From NCBI GenBank assembly GCA_016198915.1, contig JACQHS010000038.1, positions 1-5,165 of the forward strand: a stretch of 5,165 bases of DNA, written 5' to 3'. The position numbers were made by a program, and so were the translations under genes. Under the pieces are notes generated by a model, which was given only the letters and a program-made list of their open reading frames with translations, was not told where the DNA came from and ran no database searches. This document shows, piece by piece, positions 1 through 5,016 of the stretch (positions within the stretch are counted from its first letter, which is position 1; every line of letters begins with the position of its first letter). This DNA comes from Candidatus Omnitrophota bacterium (lineage in GTDB: Bacteria > Omnitrophota > Gorgyraeia > Aquiviventales > Aquiviventaceae).

Positions 1-99
1 CAAGGGACCAAGTTCTGTCCGGTGGGCGGCGAGCTCTACACCGAAGACATCAAGTACTGCCCGCGGCACGGCGTCGAGTTGAAATACAAGGAACAATAA
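1..99 (+). CDS. C-terminus of a protein with a zinc-ribbon-like tail (5' end outside window)
   Basis: Only the last 32 codons are visible, ending in TAA at 97-99. The reading frame gives a tail with two short knuckle-like motifs, FCPVGGE (residues 5-11 of the fragment) and YCPRHG (19-24). This spacing and the CP-x-x-G pattern resemble the zinc-ribbon tails of many bacterial regulatory and envelope proteins. The first knuckle has only one Cys where two are usual (CPVGG rather than CPxCG), and the second has Cys plus His. Metal binding would therefore need extra ligands upstream or may be lost. The tail after it is lysine-rich and hydrophilic. The rest of the protein is outside the window, so its function cannot be judged. 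It runs in the same direction as pgsA, separated by about 165 bases of structured non-coding sequence. Confidence 0.6.
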   Translation, partial: QGTKFCPVGGELYTEDIKYCPRHGVELKYKEQ

Positions 100-101
100 G
101 C

Positions 102-124
102 CATCCCACCAGTCGGTGGGGATG
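102..124 (+). other. Short hairpin just after the upstream gene
   Basis: CATCCCACC (102-110) pairs with GGTGGGGATG (115-124) across a 4-base loop AGTC, with one bulged G. It begins three bases after the stop codon of the upstream gene. It could be its 3' end hairpin, but no T run follows, so a classical intrinsic terminator is not supported. The same GGTGGG box (115-120) could instead pair with CCCACC at 127-132, which is part of the long stem reaching pgsA. The hairpin may therefore be one branch of a larger alternative-pairing system. Confidence 0.5.
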
Positions 125-266
125 ATCCCACCCCCTGCTGGCCGCAGCGCTAAGCTGCGGAACAACCGTCGCGGGCGCTGCGAGCGCGGCGGTTGGTGGG
201 AGAGTGTGAACCTGTATCGAATCCACCGCGCATCCGCTTGCAGCGGATACCAGCAGGGGGTGGGAT
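125..266 (+). promoter_or_regulatory. Structured leader with 17-bp stem covering the pgsA ribosome binding site and start
   Basis: The 17-mer ATCCCACCCCCTGCTGG (125-141) is perfectly complementary to CCAGCAGGGGGTGGGAT (250-266). The right arm contains the purine-rich AGGGGG/GGTGGG stretch that must serve as the pgsA ribosome binding site, plus the first two bases of its ATG at 265. Between the arms are four further helices. P2 is CCGCAGC (142-148) with GCTGCGG (154-160). P3 is a 10-bp stem, 164-173 with 185-194, with one G-U pair. P4 is GGTGG (195-199) with CCACC (223-227). P5 is ATCCGCT (232-238) with AGCGGAT (242-248). Very few bases are left between helices, so the fold would be a compact five-way junction. 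All of this is read directly. A role in repressing pgsA translation is inferred. I recognise no known riboswitch or RNA family, and a palindromic repeat element is an alternative. Confidence 0.6.
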
Positions 267-807
267 GAGCCTCGCCAATAAGATCTCCATCCTACGGATC
301 TTATTGGTCCCGGGCATCATCGCGTCGCTCGTCTATTACCATCCCGACCGCGATGGTCTGCGATTTCTCACCCTTGGCCTCTTTGTGGTCGGGATGGTGT
401 CGGACGCGCTGGACGGGTTTATCGCCCGGACGCATGGGCAGCAGTCGCAGCTCGGCACGCTCCTCGATCCGATCGCCGACAAGCTCCTCATCTTGAGCAC
501 CCTGATCAGCTGCTCCGTGATCCAGGGGTTGCCGGCGTCGATGCGGATCCCGGCCTGGTTTAATCTCATTGTGATTACCCGCGATGCGCTCATCGTGACG
601 GGGACGGTTGTCATCTTCTTCCTCCAAGGCCGATGGCATGTGCGGCCGAGCCGGCTGGGCAAATGGGCGACGGGTGGGCAGATGCTGGTCATTCCGACGG
701 TCCTCCTTGGCCTTCCGCTGGCGGCCCCGCTCATTGTCGTCGCGGCCGCGCTGACAGTGGTGTCCGCCATTCACTACATCCGTGTAGGCATCCGCGTTCT
801 CGGCTAG
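265..807 (+). CDS. pgsA: CDP-diacylglycerol--glycerol-3-phosphate 3-phosphatidyltransferase
   Basis: This integral membrane enzyme transfers a phosphatidyl group from CDP-diacylglycerol to glycerol-3-phosphate, giving phosphatidylglycerol phosphate, the first step to phosphatidylglycerol and cardiolipin. The 180-residue product has the complete CDP-alcohol phosphotransferase signature D-x2-D-G-x2-A-R-x8-G-x3-D-x3-D, with D47, D50, G51, A54, R55, G64, D68 and D72. The N-terminus (NKISILRILLVPGI) is typical of PgsA, and several hydrophobic segments follow (about 33-46, 76-89, 100-120 and 140-165), as does the conserved basic RPSRLGK patch near 127-133. Length matches the family. The ATG at 265 is chosen because it gives the family N-terminus. 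An upstream TTG at 193 would add 24 unrelated residues encoded by the structured leader. PgsA is preferred over phosphatidylserine synthase because of N-terminus and length. plsY follows after 19 bases. Confidence 0.92.
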   Translation: MSLANKISILRILLVPGIIASLVYYHPDRDGLRFLTLGLFVVGMVSDALDGFIARTHGQQSQLGTLLDPIADKLLILSTLISCSVIQGLPASMRIPAWFNLIVITRDALIVTGTVVIFFLQGRWHVRPSRLGKWATGGQMLVIPTVLLGLPLAAPLIVVAAALTVVSAIHYIRVGIRVLG

Positions 808-826
808 CCCGCGAGGCGCGTTTCCG

Positions 827-1417
827 ATGCCGCTGATTGCCGCTCTCCTTGGCGCCTACCTCATCGGCTCATTTCCGACGGGATTTCTGCTGGTGAAATG
901 GCTCAAGCGCGTGGATCTTCGCACCGTCGGCAGCGGCAATATCGGCGCCACGAACGTCGGCCGCGTCGCGGGGCGGTGGGCCAGCGCGCTGGTCTTTGTG
1001 ATGGATGCGGCGAAGGGTGTCTTGCCGGTGATGATCGCGCCGCCCCTGCTGGCCTCGCCGTCCCCTGCGGCAGGGCTTGCCTGCGGCGTCGCGGCGGTCC
1101 TGGGGCATAATTTCCCGGTCTTTTTGAAGTTCAAGGGCGGCAAAGGTGTCGCGACGACGATCGGCGCGCTGCTCGCCGCCGCGCCGGTGGCCGGCCTTAT
1201 CTATCTCGCCGCCTGGGGTGCCGGTCTGCTGATCTCGCGGTATGTCTCCGTGAGCTCCATGGCAGCGGCTGCGTCGATTCCTGTGGCGCTTCTCATCCTG
1301 CAGCGTTCATCCGCGGAAGTCCTCCTGGGTGTTACGCTCGCGCTCCTGATCGTCCTCCGGCACCGTGCGAACATTGACCGGCTGCGTCAGGGGACAGAAC
1401 CCCGCGTCGGCCGGTAG
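827..1417 (+). CDS. plsY: Acyl-phosphate:glycerol-3-phosphate acyltransferase
   Basis: PlsY acylates the 1-position of glycerol-3-phosphate using acyl-phosphate made by PlsX, giving lysophosphatidic acid, the entry step of membrane lipid synthesis. The 196-residue multi-pass protein has all the family's conserved blocks. They are GSFPTGFL near 14-21, the glycine-rich GSGNIGATNVGRVAG at 35-49, GHNFPVFLKFKGGKGVAT at 93-110, and the C-terminal RHRANIDRLRQGTEPRVG at 178-195. Length is normal and the frame is intact. The ATG at 827 fits the usual hydrophobic N-terminus. A modest ribosome binding site, GAGG at 813-816, lies ten bases upstream. Placement after pgsA joins two steps that consume glycerol-3-phosphate, so co-transcription is likely. 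A long palindrome starts four bases after the stop codon. Confidence 0.95.
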   Translation: MPLIAALLGAYLIGSFPTGFLLVKWLKRVDLRTVGSGNIGATNVGRVAGRWASALVFVMDAAKGVLPVMIAPPLLASPSPAAGLACGVAAVLGHNFPVFLKFKGGKGVATTIGALLAAAPVAGLIYLAAWGAGLLISRYVSVSSMAAAASIPVALLILQRSSAEVLLGVTLALLIVLRHRANIDRLRQGTEPRVGR

Positions 1418-1421
1418 ACGG

Positions 1422-1479
1422 TCGGGACATTTCTATTTTCGCTTCGTGCAGCGCGATGGCGAAAATAGAAATGTCCCGA
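1422..1479. repeat. Perfect long palindrome (21-bp arms, 16-base loop)
   Basis: The left arm 1422-1442 (TCGGGACATTTCTATTTTCG plus a final C) is an exact reverse complement of the right arm 1459-1479. The loop 1443-1458 is TTCGTGCAGCGCGATG. The arms are clearly more AT-rich than their surroundings. In RNA this would be a very stable hairpin, which could protect the plsY 3' end or help separate the pgsA-plsY message from the next unit. No T run follows, so it is not a standard intrinsic terminator. From memory, similar GGGACA...TGTCCC palindromes occur dispersed in environmental genomes near IS200-like (RAYT) transposases. No transposase is present here, so a REP-like origin is an inference. 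Confidence 0.85.
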
Positions 1480-1485
1480 AGGGAG

Positions 1486-1514
1486 TTGACGATTGCGTAC
1501 GACGTGCGTACAAT
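1486..1514 (+). promoter_or_regulatory. Sigma70-type promoter for the SPOR-nnrE-aroB gene group
   Basis: TTGACG (1486-1491) and TACAAT (1509-1514) are each one base from the sigma70 -35 and -10 consensus, with an ideal 17-base spacer. Transcription would be expected to start around 1520-1523, directly at the ATG at 1524. The spacer contains the direct repeat TGCGTAC (1494-1500 and 1505-1511). The two copies are 11 bases apart, about one helical turn, and the second overlaps the -10 element, so it could be an operator. The promoter starts seven bases after the long palindrome. Confidence 0.8.
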
Positions 1515-1523
1515 ACTTGCTCA

Positions 1524-2123
1524 ATGACGGTGTCGACTCCCGACGGCCAACTGGAGCTCTTTGACCTCTCCGGTCATCCGACGATCAAACCACGCCAGCG
1601 ATCGCTGGGGCGGCTCGTGTTGCAGATCCGTCAGGATCAGCTTGTGGTGGCCGGCATCGCCAGCCTCGTCGGATTTACGATGGTGTTTGCGCTGGGAGTC
1701 GAGCGGGGCAAGCAGCTCGTGCGCTCGGAGCGCGTCCTCCTGGCCCGCGAACAGACGCTGCCGGTGGGCGCGCCCCCCGCGGCCAACCCAGAGATTTCTG
1801 CCGGTCAGGCGGCCAAGCCGGCCGCGAAGACGGCGAAGCCGGCCACGTCAGCACCGACGGCGCCCGTGAAGTTGAATGTGCCCAAGAAACTTGCAGCCTC
1901 GCAGGGGTCGCGCTACGCCATCCAGGTGGTTTCGTATCGGCAGCCGCAGCTGGCCAAGCGGGAACTCGACCGGCTGCAGGCTAAAGGCGAACGGGCATTC
2001 CTGGTGACCCGGAAGGGTTTTACCGTGTTGTGCGTGGGTCCGTTTCCCTCGAAGGACAACGCGAAGGAAAAACTCATGCAGCTCAAGGATCGGTATCAGG
2101 GCTGTTTCTTGAAGACCCTCTAA
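1524..2123 (+). CDS. Single-pass membrane protein with C-terminal SPOR domain
   Basis: The 199-residue protein has a short cytoplasmic N-terminus containing a QLELF motif (9-13), then one transmembrane helix at about 40-58 (LVVAGIASLVGFTMVFALG). An Ala/Pro/Lys-rich linker follows (about 80-125), and then a SPOR-like domain (about 129-199) starting RYAIQVVSYRQPQLAKREL and continuing through VTRKGFTVLCVGPFPSKDNAKEKL. SPOR domains bind septal peptidoglycan lacking stem peptides, so a role in division or envelope maintenance is likely, with the C-terminus outside the inner membrane. The ATG at 1524 is chosen because it lies about nine bases from the -10 element and has no ribosome binding site, suggesting leaderless translation. 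A longer frame beginning at 1365 would run through the end of plsY and the palindrome and is rejected. The next gene starts three bases after the stop. Confidence 0.85.
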   Translation: MTVSTPDGQLELFDLSGHPTIKPRQRSLGRLVLQIRQDQLVVAGIASLVGFTMVFALGVERGKQLVRSERVLLAREQTLPVGAPPAANPEISAGQAAKPAAKTAKPATSAPTAPVKLNVPKKLAASQGSRYAIQVVSYRQPQLAKRELDRLQAKGERAFLVTRKGFTVLCVGPFPSKDNAKEKLMQLKDRYQGCFLKTL

Positions 2124-2126
2124 CCC

Positions 2127-2378
2127 ATGTCCATCCATCCGTCACTACGGTCGGCCGGAGGCGCAGGAGGCTCGCGCCGCAACGTGATGAAGCGTCACGA
2201 GCGGGTGCGTCACCTCATGGAGGCAGGGAGCTGGCCGGAAGGCCGGTCCGTCTTCGGTCTGCCGAAAATCAAGCAGATGAAGGTCAAGGCTCGCAAGGCC
2301 GCCCCGAAGGAAGAGAAAGCCGCAACGCCATCGGGCGAGCAGCCGGCAGCCGCGCCGGGAACACCCGCGCCGAAGTAA
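2127..2378 (+). CDS. Small basic protein of the PVC-type family
   Basis: This is an 83-residue, strongly basic protein. Its N-terminus MSIHPSLRS, the central RRNVMKRHERVRHLMEAGSW (17-36), and EGRSVFGLPKIKQMKVK (38-54) follow the pattern I remember for the 'small basic protein' family of Chlamydiae, Verrucomicrobia, Planctomycetes and relatives (TIGR04137 as I recall). The family's function is not established. Conservation and charge suggest RNA or ribosome association, but that is inference. The last 30 residues are a low-complexity Ala/Pro/Lys/Glu tail, probably disordered. It starts three bases after the SPOR gene stop without a clear ribosome binding site, so translation may depend on coupling. 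I am fairly sure it is a real gene and moderately sure of the family. Confidence 0.75.
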   Translation: MSIHPSLRSAGGAGGSRRNVMKRHERVRHLMEAGSWPEGRSVFGLPKIKQMKVKARKAAPKEEKAATPSGEQPAAAPGTPAPK

Positions 2379-2457
2379 GAGCTACACAGCGACGACGACC
2401 GACACCACGGTTGCCCCACCATCAGGCTCTCACCCCGCCGCGGTCTCTGTAGCCCGC

Positions 2458-3096
2458 ATGCAACAGATCGACACCGAGGCCATCGAGACCTGCGGGATCC
2501 CTCGCCTGCTCCTCATGGAACACGCCGGCTTGGCGGTGGCCAACGCCGCAGCATCCCTCTCGGCTGCTCCGGCCGTGCTCGTGTGCTGCGGGACGGGGTA
2601 TAACGGCGGGGACGGCTTGTGCGCGGCGCGGCATCTTTCCAACCGGGGCTATGCGCCCCGCGTGGTGCTGGCCGGACGGCTCGATCACCTGCGGGATGAG
2701 CCGATGATCTATGCCAACATCGTCCGGCGTTTGGGCATTCCCCTCGCGGAATGCACCAGTCCGGCAGATCTGGAGCTCGTTGAGCGCTGGGTGGCGTCCT
2801 CGGCGCTCATCATTGATGCGCTGCTGGGGATCGGCGTGCGCGGCACGGTGCGGGAACCCGTCGCCTCGCTGATCGACCGCCTCAATGCGTCCGGCAAGCC
2901 GATCGTCGCGGCGGATATCCCTTCGGGGCTGGACGCCGACACCGGCCTGCCGTTGGGATGCGCCGTGAAGGCGACGGTCACCGTGACCTTCGGGCTGCCC
3001 AAGCGCGGATGCGTTGACGCCCAGGGGCCGGCGCATGTCGGCACCCTCATCGTGGATCCCATTACCATTCCGCGGACACTGCTGGAGCGTTCCTGA
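2458..3096 (+). CDS. nnrE: NAD(P)H-hydrate epimerase (YjeF N-terminal domain, stand-alone)
   Basis: NnrE interconverts the R and S forms of damaged, hydrated NADH and NADPH so that a partner dehydratase can repair them. The 212 residues cover one YjeF_N domain. Visible motifs are GIPRLLLMEHAG (13-24), the glycine-rich GTGYNGGDG (45-53; the family usually has Asn where Tyr48 stands), IIDALLGIGVRG (118-129), and AADIPSGLDADTG (151-163) with the conserved Asp cluster. TVTFGLPKRGC (175-185) follows. The dehydratase domain (NnrD), often fused behind it, is absent, so that step must be encoded elsewhere. The ATG at 2458 is the first standard start in frame, but it has no ribosome binding site. The in-frame codons before it read VSVAR, like the family's usual N-terminus, so the real start may lie upstream. 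The stop overlaps the aroB start by one base. Confidence 0.9.
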   Translation: MQQIDTEAIETCGIPRLLLMEHAGLAVANAAASLSAAPAVLVCCGTGYNGGDGLCAARHLSNRGYAPRVVLAGRLDHLRDEPMIYANIVRRLGIPLAECTSPADLELVERWVASSALIIDALLGIGVRGTVREPVASLIDRLNASGKPIVAADIPSGLDADTGLPLGCAVKATVTVTFGLPKRGCVDAQGPAHVGTLIVDPITIPRTLLERS

Positions 3097-4178
3097 TGGC
3101 CATTCCCGTCTTATTGGGCGAGCGGTCCTACACTATCGCGGTGACGGATTCCTATCGGCAGCTGCCGATGTGGCTCAAGCCGCTGGCGCTGCCGCAAGCC
3201 GGCTGGATCATTTCGCACCGGCGCCTGCTTCAGCGCCACGGGTCAGCACTCCTGGGCCCGTTGCGGCGCGCCGGCTGGACCCTGGAAACGCTGACCGTCC
3301 CGGAGTCGGAGACGGCGAAGTCGTTCGCCCAGGCCCAGCGCGTCATCGCACAGCTCTCGCGCCATGCCACGATGCGCGTGCCCACGCTCTTCGCCTTCGG
3401 GGGGGGTGTGGTGGGCGATCTGGCCGGGTTTGTCGCCTCGGTCTTCCGCCGCGGGGTCCCGTACGTCCAGGTGCCGACCACCCTGCTGGCCCAAGTGGAC
3501 TCGGCGATCGGCGGGAAAGTCGGCGTGGATCTGCCGCAGGCCAAGAATCTCGTCGGCGCCTTCTACCAGCCGCGGTTCGTCTGCAGCAACGTGTCGCTGC
3601 TGCGCACCCTCTCGCTGCGTCAGCGGCGATCCGGGATGGCGGAGGTCATCAAGTACGGTGTGATGGCTGATCGCACGTTGTTCGCGTTCCTGGAGGAGCA
3701 TCTAGCCGCATGCCTCTCGCTGGAGGCGCGGGCGGTGCGCGTCATGGTGGAGCGCTCGTCCCGGATCAAGGCGCGCATCGTCTCGCGGGATGAGCGGGAA
3801 ACGAAAAATATCCGTGCCCAGCTCAACTTCGGCCATACGCTGGGCCACGCGCTCGAGGCCGCGACCGGCTATCGTCGTTGGACCCACGGGGAAGCGATCG
3901 CGATTGGGATGTGCGCGGCCGCGCACCTCGCCGACGAGCTGGGGTTGTGCTCATCGGCCGACGCTCGGCGGATCATGCGCCTCATTCGGGCCGCCGGACT
4001 GCCGACGCAGGCACGGGGTGTTGCGCGCCGTGAGGTGTTTCGCGCAATGCGGTTTGACAAGAAGTTCATCCGCGGGCGCCCGCGGTGGGTGCTGCCGACA
4101 CGCATCGGCCAGGTGGTGGTCACGGAAGCCGTCCCCACCGCCCTGGCCGCACAGGTGCTTGGACAGTATCTCACGTGA
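3096..4178 (+). CDS. aroB: 3-dehydroquinate synthase
   Basis: AroB converts DAHP (3-deoxy-D-arabino-heptulosonate 7-phosphate) to 3-dehydroquinate, the second step of the shikimate pathway to aromatic amino acids and chorismate. It uses NAD+ and a divalent metal. The 360-residue length is standard. Key blocks are PESETAKS (69-76), the NAD-binding GGGVVGDLAGF (102-112), VPTTLLAQVDSAIGGKVGVD (126-145), AKNLVGAFYQP (149-159), MAEVIKYG (181-188), NFGHTLGHALE (244-254) and THGEAIAIGM (263-272). Metal ligands expected from the family are present as E183, H247 and H264. The C-terminal DKK..GRPRWVLPTRIG (321-338) is also typical. The ATG shares its A with the nnrE stop codon (TGATG), indicating translational coupling, and GGAG at 3084-3087 can act as ribosome binding site. 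The family also contains sugar-cyclising relatives, but the motif set fits AroB. Confidence 0.96.
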   Translation: MAIPVLLGERSYTIAVTDSYRQLPMWLKPLALPQAGWIISHRRLLQRHGSALLGPLRRAGWTLETLTVPESETAKSFAQAQRVIAQLSRHATMRVPTLFAFGGGVVGDLAGFVASVFRRGVPYVQVPTTLLAQVDSAIGGKVGVDLPQAKNLVGAFYQPRFVCSNVSLLRTLSLRQRRSGMAEVIKYGVMADRTLFAFLEEHLAACLSLEARAVRVMVERSSRIKARIVSRDERETKNIRAQLNFGHTLGHALEAATGYRRWTHGEAIAIGMCAAAHLADELGLCSSADARRIMRLIRAAGLPTQARGVARREVFRAMRFDKKFIRGRPRWVLPTRIGQVVVTEAVPTALAAQVLGQYLT

Positions 4179-4190
4179 GGCCCGAACGAG

Positions 4191-4196
4191 AGGAGG
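4191..4196 (+). promoter_or_regulatory. Strong ribosome binding site fixing the EF-like protein start
   Basis: AGGAGG, full anti-16S complementarity, lies five bases before the ATG at 4202. It is the strongest Shine-Dalgarno sequence on the plus strand here. It decides the start in favour of 4202 over a longer frame that begins inside aroB. Confidence 0.85.
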
Positions 4197-4201
4197 GAAC
4201 G

Positions 4202-4465
4202 ATGGCTGAGCCGCAGATGGAAGCCGTGGGGCGGGTGAGCGGGTTCTTTGCGCACCCGTCGGTCGCGATCATCGAGCTGTCACAGCCGCTGAAGATCGGC
4301 GACGCGGTCTACATCAAAGGCCACACGACCGATTTTCAGCAGACCGTGGAGTCGATGCAGGTGGACCACCACCCGGTGCAGGAGGCCCGCCCCGGAGACT
4401 CCGTCGGCTTGAAGGTCAAGGATCGGTGCCGAAAACACGACGCGGTCTATAAACTCGCGGGCTGA
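4202..4465 (+). CDS. Small translation-elongation-factor-like beta-barrel protein
   Basis: This 87-residue protein matches in pattern the short proteins annotated 'translation elongation factor-like', which resemble EF-Tu domain 2 and the C-terminal barrel of U32 peptidases. Recognisable segments are AVGRVSGFF (8-16), VAIIELSQPLKIGDAVYIKG (21-40), HTTDFQQTVESMQVDHHPVQ (41-60), and EARPGDSVGLKVKDR (61-75). The GHTTDF and QTVESMQ blocks are the conserved core. There is no GTPase domain, so it is not a functional elongation factor by itself. The precise role is unknown; in other genomes, as I recall, such genes often neighbour U32 peptidases, which are not seen here. It lies 23 bases after aroB, has its own strong ribosome binding site, and is the last gene of the rightward group. 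Confidence 0.85.
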   Translation: MAEPQMEAVGRVSGFFAHPSVAIIELSQPLKIGDAVYIKGHTTDFQQTVESMQVDHHPVQEARPGDSVGLKVKDRCRKHDAVYKLAG

Positions 4466-4483
4466 CGTTCGCGTCAGCGCGCG
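4456..4483. terminator. Hairpin between convergent genes, containing both stop codons
   Basis: GCTGACG (4461-4467) pairs with CGTCAGC (4472-4478) around a TTCG loop. After a G/G mismatch the stem extends with CGCG (4456-4459) and CGCG (4480-4483). The TGA of the plus-strand gene (4463-4465) sits in one arm. The reverse-complemented stop of the minus-strand gene (TCA, 4474-4476) sits in the other. The eight-base gap between the two genes is thus entirely inside the hairpin. It could end transcription from both sides, but there is no T run on either strand, so intrinsic termination is only a possibility. Confidence 0.5.
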
Positions 4484-5016
4484 ACCCGCAGGACCGCTTC
4501 CTTCCCGTCAGCCAGCCGCAGCTTCACCGTGCCTTCCCCGATGTCCAGGAGCACGGCCTGGCCGACGGTTTCTCCCACCGCCACGATCGACCCGTTGATC
4601 ACCGCGTACGGTTCCCCCAAACCTTCAACGATTCCTGTGAGGTTGAACTCAGGCTTCGCCTCGGGGGCTGCCGCAGGCGGCTCTGGTTGAACGTTGGTCA
4701 CCGGCGCACCTGTCCTCGCTGAGGTGACGGGGGATGCCGCGGGTGGGTTTCCAGTGTTCAGCGTCCGCCACATCCAGACCGCTCCGCCAACGATGAGCGC
4801 GGCCGTCAGCCCCAGAATCGCGATGGTCACCATGGTCAGCAGAGCGGTGGGGGTCGCTGCGGCAGGCTGCACAGGTGACGGAGGCGGTGTGGTGGACCAG
4901 GAGTGTGCCGTTGGCGTCTGCGGCACAGCTGCCTTTCGAGGGGTCTTCGGGGGTGTGGAGGCCGGCGGCACCAACGGGTCCTTCACGCGGCGCAGGGCTT
5001 CCTCAATCAAGCTCAT
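4474..5016 (-). CDS. GspB-like single-pass protein of a type II secretion or pilus system
   Basis: The 180-residue protein starts MSLIEEALRRVKDP, the short amphipathic N-terminus typical of GspB-type proteins. It continues through a Pro/Thr-rich cytoplasmic linker (15-57), one transmembrane helix (about 58-83), a second Pro/Ala-rich linker (88-121) and a small periplasmic domain (about 122-180). That domain contains FNLTGIVEGLGEPYAVINGS, then VAVGETVGQAVLLDIGEGTV, resembling the C-terminal beta-rich domains of GspB, PilP and GspC. Such proteins work with the GspA ATPase to place the secretin or link it to the inner membrane. Its upstream neighbour, a GspA/ExeA-type ATPase, ends 18 bases before the start. 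The ATG at 5016 has AGGAGG nine bases upstream. The assignment rests on N-terminus, topology and neighbour; the choice between type II secretion and type IV pilus is open. Confidence 0.75.
   Translation of the reverse strand: MSLIEEALRRVKDPLVPPASTPPKTPRKAAVPQTPTAHSWSTTPPPSPVQPAAATPTALLTMVTIAILGLTAALIVGGAVWMWRTLNTGNPPAASPVTSARTGAPVTNVQPEPPAAAPEAKPEFNLTGIVEGLGEPYAVINGSIVAVGETVGQAVLLDIGEGTVKLRLADGKEAVLRVAR

Noticed and set aside
193..264. Longer pgsA start at TTG 193
   Set aside because: It would add 24 residues unlike any PgsA N-terminus, encoded entirely by the structured leader; the ATG at 265 gives the family's normal beginning.
125..266. tRNA or tmRNA-like gene in the structured region (the cloverleaf-like folds and 'TCGAATCC' caught attention)
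   Set aside because: No 7-bp acceptor plus T-arm with a GGTTC-type loop in proper spacing could be drawn on either strand, and the closing stem is far too long for a tRNA.
856..1143. Antisense open frame within plsY, and similar long opposite-strand frames in pgsA, nnrE and aroB
   Set aside because: High-GC shadow frames: each lies fully under a well-recognised gene, and their Arg/Pro-rich translations show no family motifs.
1389..1404. GGGGACAGAACCCC near the plsY end as a second repeat copy
   Set aside because: It encodes the conserved QGTEP of the PlsY C-terminus, so the similarity to GGGACA-type repeats is explained by coding constraint.
1365..1523. Extended SPOR-gene frame starting inside plsY
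   Set aside because: The extra 53 residues come from the plsY end, the palindrome and the promoter; they have no protein-like character.
4085..4201. Longer start for the EF-like protein inside aroB
   Set aside because: The strong AGGAGG at 4191-4196 and the family length place the start at 4202.
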